From Fidelibacterota bacterium (lineage in GTDB: Bacteria; Pseudomonadota; Alphaproteobacteria; Rhodospirillales; Rhodospirillaceae): DNA of 37,301 bases. Under the pieces are notes generated by a model, which made no database searches, was not told where the DNA came from, and saw nothing but the letters and a program-made list of their open reading frames with translations. The stretch is taken from contig CANKHC010000007.1 of NCBI GenBank assembly GCA_947481595.1, forward strand, positions 1 to 37,301. Direction: 5' to 3'. The stretch's first letter is position 1, and the number at the start of each line of letters is the position of its first letter. The translations under genes and the position numbers were made by a program. Shown here piece after piece: positions 1 to 9,420 of this stretch.

Positions 1-145
1 CTTCCCCTATCATTCCGTGCCGGGCATCTTACCTTGGCCGGAAGCGCACGCAATTCCGGTTTTTCGCTAAGTCCGCTTCAACCATACCGCGATCGGCCGC
101 GCGGCGATATCATAGCAAGATCGGTGGAGGATCGTCGGAAACCAG

Positions 146-1372
146 ATGCGTTTGATTTACGCGGACCCAGGATTGTTAGGCATCGGCGGCCATCACATGA
201 CGGCGTGCGAGAACATCATCAACAAGGCACGGGCGCGCGGTTTCGAGCCTCGGGTTTTCGCCAGCGCGCGCATGGCGCCCTACCTGCGCGAAAAACTCGG
301 AGCCACGCCGCTCTTTCGCGCCGATCCCACCAAGGTCACCGACGACGATCCCTTTTGCGGCTTTATGAATTCTTGTTTTGCGGACTCCGCCTCCCTCATC
401 GAGGACCTTGAGAACATCCCCGACGTCACCGCCGAGGATCTGATCTATATGCCGTCCGCTCAGGGCGCCCAATTGCTTGGCCTGGGACAATGGCTGGGAC
501 GGCGTGCGTCCCGCGGTGTACCAACAGCCGTTATTGACCTCAATTTTCAGCCGGGTCTCGAGCCCGTCGAGGAGAACGGCAAGCGCTTCTGGGAAATGCG
601 CAATCCGCTCGTCGACCCGCGCGCCGCCATCTATCGGTATGCCGCACGCAGCCTCGCGGCCATCCCCCTCCCAACGCTGCACATCTTCACAGGGTGTCCC
701 GACTGGGTGGATGTCTACGGCGAGCTGTTGATGCGCAAGGTACACCTTCATCCAACGCTGCCGTTCGAAGGGCCGAAGACACTGTTCAAGCGCGGCGCGC
801 GCAAGCGGTTGACCATCGTCACCCTCGGCCACCAGTGGGAACAAAAGGGCTTTCATCTTGTGCCCGGGATTTTCGCGAGCCTGCTGGAACGGCCGGAAAG
901 CCTTCGCCTCGTGGCGCACAACAGCAACGCCAAAGCCGACGCGACAGCGGAAGCGCGCGCGTTGACCGCGATGGCGGCGGCGCACGAACACGTGATTTAC
1001 GACAACCGCATCCTGAGCGGCGAAACCTACCAGGAGTTGCTCGACGCCGCCGACATCCTACTCTGCCCCTACAATCCCGATCATTATCGCACCACCCTTT
1101 CGGCCGTCGTTACCGAAGCCGTTGCCAACGGCATACCCGTGGTCGTGCCCGGTGGCACGGCCTTGGCCGCCGACGCAGCGGCTTACGGTGTCGGGGTCAC
1201 GTTCGATTCTTTCGACGCACCGGCAGTGGCGGCGGCCGTCGCGCACGTGCTTGATGATTACGATGCCCACGCCACAAAAGCCCTTGCCGCTGCCGAAAGG
1301 TGGAACAGGGAAAAAGGCGTGGGCCGGTTTTTCGACGAGATTCTGCGCATTGCGCGCGGCGGAGCTTCATGA
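146..1372 (+). CDS. GT-B glycosyltransferase (GT4-like), paralogue A
   Basis: 408-aa ORF MRLIYADPGLLGIGGHH...; C-terminal region LLCPYNPDHYRTTLSAVVTEAVANGIPVVVPGGTAL resembles GT-B nucleotide-sugar binding domains; paralogue at 6225-7445. Confidence 0.8.
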   Translation: MRLIYADPGLLGIGGHHMTACENIINKARARGFEPRVFASARMAPYLREKLGATPLFRADPTKVTDDDPFCGFMNSCFADSASLIEDLENIPDVTAEDLIYMPSAQGAQLLGLGQWLGRRASRGVPTAVIDLNFQPGLEPVEENGKRFWEMRNPLVDPRAAIYRYAARSLAAIPLPTLHIFTGCPDWVDVYGELLMRKVHLHPTLPFEGPKTLFKRGARKRLTIVTLGHQWEQKGFHLVPGIFASLLERPESLRLVAHNSNAKADATAEARALTAMAAAHEHVIYDNRILSGETYQELLDAADILLCPYNPDHYRTTLSAVVTEAVANGIPVVVPGGTALAADAAAYGVGVTFDSFDAPAVAAAVAHVLDDYDAHATKALAAAERWNREKGVGRFFDEILRIARGGAS

Positions 1373-3363
1373 GCGAAAGCACGCCGGCGGCGCGCCTTTT
1401 TGATCTCGGCTTGGCCGCGCATAAAAATGGTGATGGCGCGGAAGCGTTGCGTCTCTACAGCGAAGTGTTGGTGCAGGATCCGTGGCATTTCAACGCTCTT
1501 CACCTGTCGGGCCTCCTGGAAACCGAGGCCGGCAATTTGGCACGCGCCGTTCACCTGTACCAAGTAGCCCTCACCGCCAAACCCGACAGCGGCGTCGCTT
1601 GGTACAACCTCGGTGTCGCCCGTCAGGCCCAGGGCAACGACCGCGAGGCGCTGTTAAATTACGACCGGGCGATCACGTTCAAGCCGGATCTTGTCCAGGC
1701 CTTCATCAACCGCGGCAACATTCTGCGGAGCCTGCGGCGGGAAGCCGAGGCGCTGGCCAACTACGAAGCCGCACTCGCGGCCGACCCGGACTTCGTACCG
1801 GCTCTGGTCAATCGCGGCGTCGCACTGCGCGCGCTCAAACGACCTGAAGCCGCGCTGGCGAGCTTTACCGCCGCACTTGAGCGTAGTCCGCGCACACCCG
1901 AGGCTCTCTTCAACCAAGCCATGACGCTGATCGACCTGAAGAACTACCCAACCGCAATCGACGTGCTCGACCGGCTCGCGGCCGTCAGTCCACGTTACCC
2001 CGAGCTTGCGACGTCAAAGCTCTTCACCCAACTGCGCCTGTGCGACTGGCGCGACTACGACACCAGCAAAGCCGCCGTCCTCAGCGCCGCACAAAATTCC
2101 GAAACCGTCATCGCCCCGTTCCCGATCCTTACCTTGACGGAGGCTCCAGATATCCAGCGCCTCGTGGCCGAAGCCTGGACAAGAGAGAAACACCCACCGA
2201 ATGCGGTCCTCGGGGCGTTTTCGCCCAGGCCCGCCGGTTCGAAGATACGCCTTGGCTATTTCTCGCTTCATTACCGCGATCACGCCACCGCGCACCTTAT
2301 TGCCGGCCTCATCGAGACCCATGATCGCGACCGCTTTGAAGTCATCGCGTTCTCCTATGGTCCAGAGACCGGCGACGCCATGCATAAGCGTCTTGTCGCG
2401 GCGTTTGATACGTTCGTCGACATTTCCATCCTCTCCGACGTCGACGCAGCAGCGCGCAGCCGTGCGATGGGAATCGACATCGCCATTGAGCTCGCCGGAC
2501 ACATCGACGAGGCGCGCACCGGCATCTTCGCCGCGCGTGCTGCGCCGCTGCAAGTGAACTACCTCTGCTATCCCGGCACGATGGGGGCGCCGTATTTCGA
2601 CTACATCATTGCCGATCCGGTCGTTGTACCGCCGGGGGCGGAGCGCTTCTACAGCGAGAACGTCGTCCGCCTGCCCCACAGCTACCAGCCCAACGACCGC
2701 CACCGCACCATCGGACCGCGAGTCTTCACACGCGAAGATCTGGGCCTGCCGCCGTCGGGCTTTGTATTCTGCTGCTTCAACAACTGCTTCAAGATCACTC
2801 CGGCCACCTTCAGGAGCTGGATGAATATCCTCGCCCAGGTCGACGGCAGCGTCTTGTGGCTGCTTGAGGACCACCCCGCTGCGGTTGCCAATCTACGCAT
2901 TGAAGCTGCTGCGCGCGGCATCGCACCGGCGCGCCTCGTCTTTGCGCGGCGCGCATCCCATGCCGATCACCTGTCGCGGCACAGGGCCGCCGACCTTCTC
3001 CTCGACACCCTTCCTTACAACGCACACACCACCGCGAGTGATGCGCTGTGGTGTGGGATGCCGGTTTTAACGCAGGCGGGCGCCTCTTTTGCCGGGCGCG
3101 TCGCGGCTTCTCTGCTCGCAGCCGTGGGACTATCCGAACTGATCACCACGACAGACGAAGAGTACGTAGCCCTGGCGGTAAAGCTCGCGCGCGACCCGCT
3201 GGCACTCGCCGCGCTCCGCCAGCGGTTACAAGAAGCGCGCCTGACCGCCCCCCTGTTCGATACCGAACGCTACACGCGCGATCTGGAGGCTGCCTTCACG
3301 CACATGTTGAAACGCCACCACGACGGCCTCGATCCCACCCCGCTTGATATTCCCGCCGGCTGA
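1369..3363 (+). CDS. TPR-repeat O-GlcNAc transferase / SPINDLY-like (GT41) protein
   Basis: N-terminal TPR repeats (AWYNLGVARQAQGNDREALLNYDRAI, LVQAFINRGNILRSLRREAEALANYEAAL) plus GT41-like C-terminus (LGYFSLHYRDHATAHLIAG, QVNYLCYPGTMGAPYFDYIIADPVVVPP, LLLDTLPYNAHTTASDALWCGMPVLT). ATG overlaps the upstream stop (ATGA). Confidence 0.92.
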   Translation: MSESTPAARLFDLGLAAHKNGDGAEALRLYSEVLVQDPWHFNALHLSGLLETEAGNLARAVHLYQVALTAKPDSGVAWYNLGVARQAQGNDREALLNYDRAITFKPDLVQAFINRGNILRSLRREAEALANYEAALAADPDFVPALVNRGVALRALKRPEAALASFTAALERSPRTPEALFNQAMTLIDLKNYPTAIDVLDRLAAVSPRYPELATSKLFTQLRLCDWRDYDTSKAAVLSAAQNSETVIAPFPILTLTEAPDIQRLVAEAWTREKHPPNAVLGAFSPRPAGSKIRLGYFSLHYRDHATAHLIAGLIETHDRDRFEVIAFSYGPETGDAMHKRLVAAFDTFVDISILSDVDAAARSRAMGIDIAIELAGHIDEARTGIFAARAAPLQVNYLCYPGTMGAPYFDYIIADPVVVPPGAERFYSENVVRLPHSYQPNDRHRTIGPRVFTREDLGLPPSGFVFCCFNNCFKITPATFRSWMNILAQVDGSVLWLLEDHPAAVANLRIEAAARGIAPARLVFARRASHADHLSRHRAADLLLDTLPYNAHTTASDALWCGMPVLTQAGASFAGRVAASLLAAVGLSELITTTDEEYVALAVKLARDPLALAALRQRLQEARLTAPLFDTERYTRDLEAAFTHMLKRHHDGLDPTPLDIPAG

Positions 3364-3425
3364 GGCAGCGTCCATGGGGTCAGGCCCGCTTGCGATCGTC
3401 GCATCCGCGTGAGATATCGGTAGGC

Positions 3426-4406
3426 ATGTACATCGACGGCAAAACCATTTTCGTCGCCGGGGGCACCGGCATGGCCGGCTCGGCCATTGTCCAACAGCTC
3501 CTCGCGGCGTCACCGTCCGTGAAGATACGCGCCTCCTTTCGCAGCAAGATCGGGCATTTCATCGACGACCCGCGTGTCAGCTATGAGCAAGCCGACTTCC
3601 GCAACGCCGACGATTGCGCCCGCATCGCGCGCGGCTGCGACGCCGCGGTCCTCAGCGCCGCCGTCACCGGCGGCGCCCGTCAGGCCACGGAAGAGCCCTG
3701 GCGCATCCTCACCGACAACGTGGTCCTCGATGTCCGCCTGATCGAGGCCGTCTGCCTTGCCCGCACCAAGCGCGTGATCTACGTGAGCTCGGCGACAGTC
3801 TATCAGGAGTTCGAGGGACTGATCGCCGAGGACCAGCTCAATTGGAACATCGACCCGGTGCGCTCCTATATGGGCACAGGCTGGGTCAACCGTTACGCCG
3901 AGAAGCTGTGCCAATTCTGGCACCAGCAGCGCGGCGTATCCTTCACGATCGCGCGCGCCTCCAACATCTTCGGCCCTTACGGCAAGTTCGATCCCCGCAG
4001 CGCCAATTTCATTCCCGCACTGATCCGCAAGGCCGTCGACCGCATGGACCCTTTCGAAGTCTGGGGCAACCCCGGCGTCACCCGCGACGTGATCTATAGC
4101 GAGGACTTTGGCGGCGCCGTCGTGGCTCTGCTGAACGCCCCGGATGCCGGCTACGACATCTTCAACGTCGGTACGGGCCGGCGCACGCAAGTGGGCGAAG
4201 TCGTCGACTGGGCGCTACGCTGCGCCGAACACGCCCCACGCGAGGTCGTCTGGCGCGGCGATGCGCCCATCTCGACGGCGTTCCGCGCGCTCGATTGCAG
4301 CAAGCTGACCCGCGTGACCGGTTGGCGCCCGACCGTGGCAATTGAGGATGGGATCGCACGCACCACCCGCTGGTGGCAGGAAAATCACGCCACTTGGCCG
4401 AGATAA
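3426..4406 (+). CDS. NAD-dependent epimerase/dehydratase (extended SDR; fucose synthase/UDP-sugar epimerase-like)
   Basis: N-terminal Rossmann motif IFVAGGTGMAGSAIVQQLL; VSSATVYQ and ARASNIFGPYGKFDPRSANFIPALI; internal ATG at 3426. Confidence 0.88.
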   Translation: MYIDGKTIFVAGGTGMAGSAIVQQLLAASPSVKIRASFRSKIGHFIDDPRVSYEQADFRNADDCARIARGCDAAVLSAAVTGGARQATEEPWRILTDNVVLDVRLIEAVCLARTKRVIYVSSATVYQEFEGLIAEDQLNWNIDPVRSYMGTGWVNRYAEKLCQFWHQQRGVSFTIARASNIFGPYGKFDPRSANFIPALIRKAVDRMDPFEVWGNPGVTRDVIYSEDFGGAVVALLNAPDAGYDIFNVGTGRRTQVGEVVDWALRCAEHAPREVVWRGDAPISTAFRALDCSKLTRVTGWRPTVAIEDGIARTTRWWQENHATWPR

Positions 4407-4455
4407 TCTAGGCCGAGATAATCTAGGCCGAGATAATCTAGGCCGAGATAATCTA
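4396..4455. repeat. Perfect tandem repeat, 4 x 15 bp (GGCCGAGATAATCTA)
   Basis: Read directly: four consecutive identical units, the first overlapping the epimerase stop codon. Confidence 0.98.
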
Positions 4456-4462
4456 GGCCGCG

Positions 4463-5392
4463 CTAAACCGGCTGCCAGACGATCACCGAATACCCTTCGT
4501 GGAAAAGGCTGCCGAAGCCGAGGCGCCGCTCGTCGAAGATGCGAATGCGTCCCGTGCTTTCGAGCCCTTTCAGATGGGTTTGGAAACCGGTGAGATAGTT
4601 GCGGGCGCTGTGGAACGCGACGGCGAGATGATCGACCAAGCTCTGCTCCGGGCGGTAGAATTCGAGGATGGGTTCCAGATGCACGCAGACGGCAGGGCGT
4701 TTGCGCAGGAGGAAATCGACGAAAGGCTCGAACTTCGGGCCGATCTGTTCGAGCGCACAGAAGGTGAAGACCGCGGCGTCGCGCGGCATTTCCAATGAAT
4801 CGTCCGGCGCGAAGAAATCGAAGGCGCGGCCGCGCATTTTGAAACCACGTTGGCGCGCCATGTCGTCGACCAGCGCGACGGCCGCCGGCGCCCAGTCGAG
4901 CCCGGTGATCGGGAGCGCCGGATACATCAGCGCGAGATCTTCGAGGTTGAAGGCGCTGCCGCTGCCGAATTCAAAGGCCGCGCTGGCTTTTCCCGCCCAC
5001 TGGTGGAACAGGATGCGCCGCACGACGGCATAGACGTCGAGTTCCAAGCGCGGCGAGGCCGCCAACGCGAAGTCGCCCGCGATACGCACCACCGCGTCCC
5101 CCGACACGAAACCGGGTTCTAGCGCCTGCGTGGAAAAAGCGCCCGAGGCCGCTTTGGCGTGCTGGTCGCTCCAGACATCGGCCCACAGGGCGCGCCGCTT
5201 CTCATCCAGCACCGACTGCGGTCCTTGCGCCAGGCGCTTGAGGATGCGCACGACGACGGCGTCACGTTCAGCCGGAGAGAGCCGGCGGTAGCGCAGGTCG
5301 GCCGCGGCGACCTTCTCCACCGCGAAGGCCGGCAGCGCGGCTGTCGAGAGGTCGAACCAGCGCGCGAAGGTCTCGGAGTCCAGGGTGTTCAT
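4463..5392 (-). CDS. Class I SAM-dependent methyltransferase-like protein
   Basis: ORF from MNTLDSETFARWFDL; FEFGSGSAFNLEDLALMYPALPITGLDWAPAAVALVDDMARQRG resembles a SAM-binding region; ATGA overlap with upstream PhyH gene. Confidence 0.65.
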   Translation of the reverse strand: MNTLDSETFARWFDLSTAALPAFAVEKVAAADLRYRRLSPAERDAVVVRILKRLAQGPQSVLDEKRRALWADVWSDQHAKAASGAFSTQALEPGFVSGDAVVRIAGDFALAASPRLELDVYAVVRRILFHQWAGKASAAFEFGSGSAFNLEDLALMYPALPITGLDWAPAAVALVDDMARQRGFKMRGRAFDFFAPDDSLEMPRDAAVFTFCALEQIGPKFEPFVDFLLRKRPAVCVHLEPILEFYRPEQSLVDHLAVAFHSARNYLTGFQTHLKGLESTGRIRIFDERRLGFGSLFHEGYSVIVWQPV

Positions 5393-6120
5393 GCGCGTGG
5401 CCGGAGGGGGATTTCGCTGCGCTTGGCGTGCCGCCCCGGATTGAAGGACGATCCCGCCCGGATATAGGTGCACAACAGGACATAGCGGAACTTGTCCGAC
5501 ATGTTCGGATTTGACCCGTGCACAAGGTCGCCGTCGAGAAGCACGGCAGCCCCTGCCGGCGCCGATAAGTCTTCGGCTTGCGCCTCATAACCTGCGGGAA
5601 AGACCGCTTCGCGCGAATAGCCGTCGACGTCTTGATCGGCAGTGGCCGGCAGGTGGGTCTCGCGGATCGGCAGAAGGCCCAGTTCCTGGCTGCCGGGAAA
5701 CATAAACAACGACCCCATGCGCGGGGTCACGTCGACCAGGGGAATCCACGCGGAGACGAACTTGCCACGTTCGCCGCGCACGAAAAAATTGTCCTGATGC
5801 GCCGTGAAGCCGCGGGTCCCCGGCTTACAAAAGAACATTTCGCTTTGCAGGGCGGCGGGTTCTCCGCCCACAAGCTGGGCGACGATGTTGGCCAGACGGG
5901 GATGTGCGAGCGTGGCCAAGAACACGTCATGCTGGCGGTGCGGCTGCATCACCGGCTTGAACGAGCCGGTCTTGGGGCCCTCCAACTCCTGGGCCGCGGC
6001 AATCACCGCCGCGCATTCAGCCGCCGACAGAACACCTGGCACGATGGCGTAACCGCGCGCTGCGAATTCCGCCACCTGCGCGTCGGACAGCGGATTTTGA
6101 CCTTTTGAATTGCCGGACAT
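5389..6120 (-). CDS. Phytanoyl-CoA dioxygenase (PhyH) family Fe(II)/2-oxoglutarate oxygenase, canonical HxD
   Basis: FTAHQDNFFVRG (HxD), VLLDGDLVHGSNPN (distal His), MGSLFMFPGSQ; start MSGNSKGQ at 6120. Confidence 0.85.
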   Translation of the reverse strand: MSGNSKGQNPLSDAQVAEFAARGYAIVPGVLSAAECAAVIAAAQELEGPKTGSFKPVMQPHRQHDVFLATLAHPRLANIVAQLVGGEPAALQSEMFFCKPGTRGFTAHQDNFFVRGERGKFVSAWIPLVDVTPRMGSLFMFPGSQELGLLPIRETHLPATADQDVDGYSREAVFPAGYEAQAEDLSAPAGAAVLLDGDLVHGSNPNMSDKFRYVLLCTYIRAGSSFNPGRHAKRSEIPLRPRA

Positions 6121-6224
6121 CACTTTAATACACGATTGGGTATCACCACGGGGCGCGCCATCATACCGGCGGACGTGGGTTGCTTGCCAGAGCCGCAACA
6201 CGACGGGATGGTATCTCACCTGCC

Positions 6225-7445
6225 ATGCGCTTGATCTATGCCGACTCAGGGCTTCTTTCCAACACCGGGCACCACGCACCCGTGTGCCGCACCATCTTGC
6301 GCGAGCTGCACGCCCGCGGAGTTCAAACCGTACTGCTCGCGGGCGCCACTATCGACTCCGACCTGCGCGAGGAACTGGCGGCCTTCCCGCTGTTTCGTAT
6401 TTCATCCTACCACTTCACCACCGGTGACCCGCTGTGCGGCTGGTTCGACGGCTTCCTGCGCGGAACCCAGCAGACGGCGGAGGACTATAGCCGGCTCTCA
6501 GACACGACGCGCGACGACATCCTCTATGTCACCGGCGTCCAGCCGGCGCATCTTGCGGGGTTGATCGAATGGCTTGGCAAGCTGCCGCCGGAACGCATGC
6601 CGGCGGTGGTCGTGGACCTGATCTTCCCGCCGGGGATGGACCCCAAGCCCGGCAGCAACAATGAAGTCTGGGAAAGCCGTGACCCGCGCGAGGATGGTCG
6701 CGCCGTCTTCTATCGCCATATCGGCCTGCGCCTGAAGGAGATGAACCTCACGCGGCTGCGCTTTGTCACCGAGTATCCGGATTTGCCGAAGATCTATGGC
6801 ATCCTGCTGCTCCGCGACATTGCCTACACCCCTGCCCTGCCCCTTGCCCTGCCTGCAAATCTGCGCCGGCGCGCCGGCGTGCGTCCCATGACGGTGGGCA
6901 TCGTCGGTCACCAGCGCCCCGATAAGGGCTATGCCTTCATGCCCGAGGTCTTTGGCGCGCCCTTGAAGGCGCGCGACGACATCCGCATCCTGGTGCACAA
7001 CAGCGGGCCGATGAAATTCAGGCTGCCTGAGACCGACCGCGCGCTGGCCGATCTTGCCGCGCGCGACCCGCGTCTCGCTCTGCGCGACGAAGCCCTCTCC
7101 CCGGATCAATATGAAGCTGTTCTGGCCTCGATCGACCTGATGCTGTGTCCCTACGATCCTAAAATCTATCGGACGGCCCTTTCCGGCGTGGTCATGGAGT
7201 GCCTGATCCGTGCGATCCCGGTCGTCGTCCCAGGAGGCACGGTGAACGCCGATCAATTCCGGATCTTTGGGCCGAGCGGTGTTGCTTTTGAGCGCTTCGA
7301 TGCCGCCTCCATCACCGCCGCCGCACTGAAGGCCCTCGACCACTTCGATGACCATGCGGCTGCCGCGGTGACGACGGCGCACACCTGGGCGCGCGACAGG
7401 GATCCGGGGAAATTCGTCGACGAAATCCTGCGCCTGGGCGCTTAG
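6225..7445 (+). CDS. GT-B glycosyltransferase (GT4-like), paralogue B
   Basis: MRLIYADSGLLSNTGHHAPVCRTILRELHARG... clearly paralogous to 146-1372; LCPYDPKIYRTALSGVVMECLIRAIPVVVPGGT. Confidence 0.8.
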   Translation: MRLIYADSGLLSNTGHHAPVCRTILRELHARGVQTVLLAGATIDSDLREELAAFPLFRISSYHFTTGDPLCGWFDGFLRGTQQTAEDYSRLSDTTRDDILYVTGVQPAHLAGLIEWLGKLPPERMPAVVVDLIFPPGMDPKPGSNNEVWESRDPREDGRAVFYRHIGLRLKEMNLTRLRFVTEYPDLPKIYGILLLRDIAYTPALPLALPANLRRRAGVRPMTVGIVGHQRPDKGYAFMPEVFGAPLKARDDIRILVHNSGPMKFRLPETDRALADLAARDPRLALRDEALSPDQYEAVLASIDLMLCPYDPKIYRTALSGVVMECLIRAIPVVVPGGTVNADQFRIFGPSGVAFERFDAASITAAALKALDHFDDHAAAAVTTAHTWARDRDPGKFVDEILRLGA

Positions 7446-8500
7446 CCGCCGGGGGTTTTGATCGTGTCGTCGGGCACGTCGTGAACGTCGTTGAGGTGAC
7501 GGCGGCTGTCGACGAACCGCGCGGTTGCCAGGTTGGCCTGATCGGGGCGGCGCTCGACCTTTTCCATCAAGGCCCGCACCGCATCGCCCGCGCTTTGGAC
7601 GTCGCGTTCCGCCAGCGCCACGACCAATGCGGCGCGCTTCTCAGCCTCCGCGCCGCCGATCGCCTCGGAGATCTCGAGAGCGAAGTCATAGTATTCGAGT
7701 GTGGCGGCAATCAGGAACAGGGCTAGCCCGCGGCGGCCGGTCAGCACGGACCTATCCCCGCCCCGGTCGAAGGGGTCCTTGAAAAAAACCATGTCGGCCC
7801 AAAACAGGCGCTCGCGCCCCGCGGCGCGGGCCTTGTCGAGCCGCTTCTGGGACCGGTAATTCATCGTCTGAAAGCCGTAGAAGGCGAAGCCGCGCGCGCG
7901 CAGGAATTGCTCAACTTCACTGAAGCGCGGCTGGTTTTCGTAAAATTCGCAGAACTCGGCTTCGGCGACCACACACAGTGTGCTGTCGCGCAGCGTCTTC
8001 TCTGCGCCCGCGAGGATCTCGAGTTCGCTGCCTTGGGTGTCGAGTTTGATGAACTCTCCGGCTTGAACGCCACCGGCTTTGGCGATCACCTCATCCAGCG
8101 GCTGAACCGCGATGCGTTCGACGCGCGTGACATTGTTGCCGCGGGGACGATAGCGGGCGGTAAAATCCGGATTGGGGTTAAGCAGTGAAATGTTGGTGGC
8201 AAGCTGCGTGATGTAGAGGTCGCGCTCCTCCGCAACCCGGCCGAGCGCGACCGGCAGGGTTTGACATCGCGCCCACGGCGCCTTGAAGGCGGCATCGGCG
8301 TTCATACGCTCGCTTTCGGCGCCGTCTGGCTCGAACCCGAGGAACGATGCGAGCCGGCCGATGGGCGCAGCCAGAGGCGGGGCACCTGCCCGTGCCCCAA
8401 CGTCGATGAAACCGAGGGGCTGGGCCTTAAATGCCGCTTCCAGCGCGCTGCCTTTGAGCAGCGGGTGGTCGGCGATGGTGTTGAAACGGGGAGTGGACAT
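7442..8500 (-). CDS. FkbM family methyltransferase
   Basis: VQPLDEVIAKAGGVQAGEFIKLDTQGSELEILAGAEKTLRDSTLCVVAEAEFCEFYENQPRFSEVEQFLRARGF is a typical FkbM signature. Confidence 0.88.
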   Translation of the reverse strand: MSTPRFNTIADHPLLKGSALEAAFKAQPLGFIDVGARAGAPPLAAPIGRLASFLGFEPDGAESERMNADAAFKAPWARCQTLPVALGRVAEERDLYITQLATNISLLNPNPDFTARYRPRGNNVTRVERIAVQPLDEVIAKAGGVQAGEFIKLDTQGSELEILAGAEKTLRDSTLCVVAEAEFCEFYENQPRFSEVEQFLRARGFAFYGFQTMNYRSQKRLDKARAAGRERLFWADMVFFKDPFDRGGDRSVLTGRRGLALFLIAATLEYYDFALEISEAIGGAEAEKRAALVVALAERDVQSAGDAVRALMEKVERRPDQANLATARFVDSRRHLNDVHDVPDDTIKTPGG

Positions 8501-8607
8501 GTGGGCGGCGGCGAAGATAGTTCAGCCGCCGCGAAAATGAAAGTGCGCGAGACACGCCGTCCGTGCCCCGCGCACTGTAATATCGCAGCGCTTAAATGCC
8601 GGCGTGT

Positions 8608-9420
8608 TTACGAGCGCGTCGCACTCCAGGCGGCGCCGCCTTCGATGGTGCCTTTGATGGCGTTGCCGTCGACCTTGCCGGTGTACTTCTTGCCGCCGGC
8701 GGTGAAGGCAATGTCCGCACCGTTCAATTTGGCGTTGGTGACGGGGATCTGCTGGCCGCCCGCCACCATCGTGCCGCTCAGCATCTGGTAGGTCTGGTTC
8801 AGCCTGAGCTGGCCGTCGCCCATCTTCCAATCGCCGCCGACTTTCGCAGGAATGATCCACTTATAGGCGGTGCACCAACTGACACAGTCGCCGCCGGCGT
8901 TGATGGTGTCGTCGGGCATCCAATCGCCCATGTTGAAGGTATTGGACACCACGCGGGTGCCCGGTTTCATGTTGAGCAGGATCGGGCGCAGCTTCAAGTT
9001 CAGGTCGGTGAGCAGGAACAGGCTGATGACCGAGGCCTTGGAGAAGTCGGACTGGAAGATGTCGGCTTTGGCGAACGTCGCCTGGCCAGCCACACCTTCG
9101 GTTTTCGCCGCGGCTTCGGCGAGCGTCACCATGTCGGGATTGTACTCGATGCCGTGTGCGCGCGTGCCGCGCTTGGCGGCGGTGATCACGGTGCGCCCGT
9201 CGCCCGAGCCGAGATCGATCAGGTAGTCGGACTTGCTGATCTGAGCCATGTCGAGCATGCGGTCGACCAGAGCCTGCGGGGTCGGCACCCAGACCACGTC
9301 CTTGCCGGCTTGGCCGACTTGCGGGACGAAGGGGGCGTCAGCCGCGTAGGAAACGGCAACTGCACCGTTCAACGCAAAGGCTGCCACGGCGCAAAGAAGG
9401 GTTATTTTTCGGAAGCTCAT
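8608..9420 (-). CDS. Exported class I SAM-dependent methyltransferase
   Basis: Sec signal peptide MSFRKITLLCAVAAFALNGAVAVSYAADA followed by SAM motif I YLIDLGSGDGRTVITAAKRG. Confidence 0.82.
   Translation of the reverse strand: MSFRKITLLCAVAAFALNGAVAVSYAADAPFVPQVGQAGKDVVWVPTPQALVDRMLDMAQISKSDYLIDLGSGDGRTVITAAKRGTRAHGIEYNPDMVTLAEAAAKTEGVAGQATFAKADIFQSDFSKASVISLFLLTDLNLKLRPILLNMKPGTRVVSNTFNMGDWMPDDTINAGGDCVSWCTAYKWIIPAKVGGDWKMGDGQLRLNQTYQMLSGTMVAGGQQIPVTNAKLNGADIAFTAGGKKYTGKVDGNAIKGTIEGGAAWSATRS

Noticed and set aside
176-991. Long antisense ORF (271 aa, minus) opposite the first glycosyltransferase
   Set aside because: GC-rich shadow frame with arginine/glycine-rich, non-family-like sequence; the sense frame is clearly coding
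6136-6147. Shared 12-mer TTGGGTATCACC at 6136 and 24007, upstream of PhyH and ABC starts
   Set aside because: Many shared 12-mers are expected by chance in 37 kb; no extended similarity or consistent spacing
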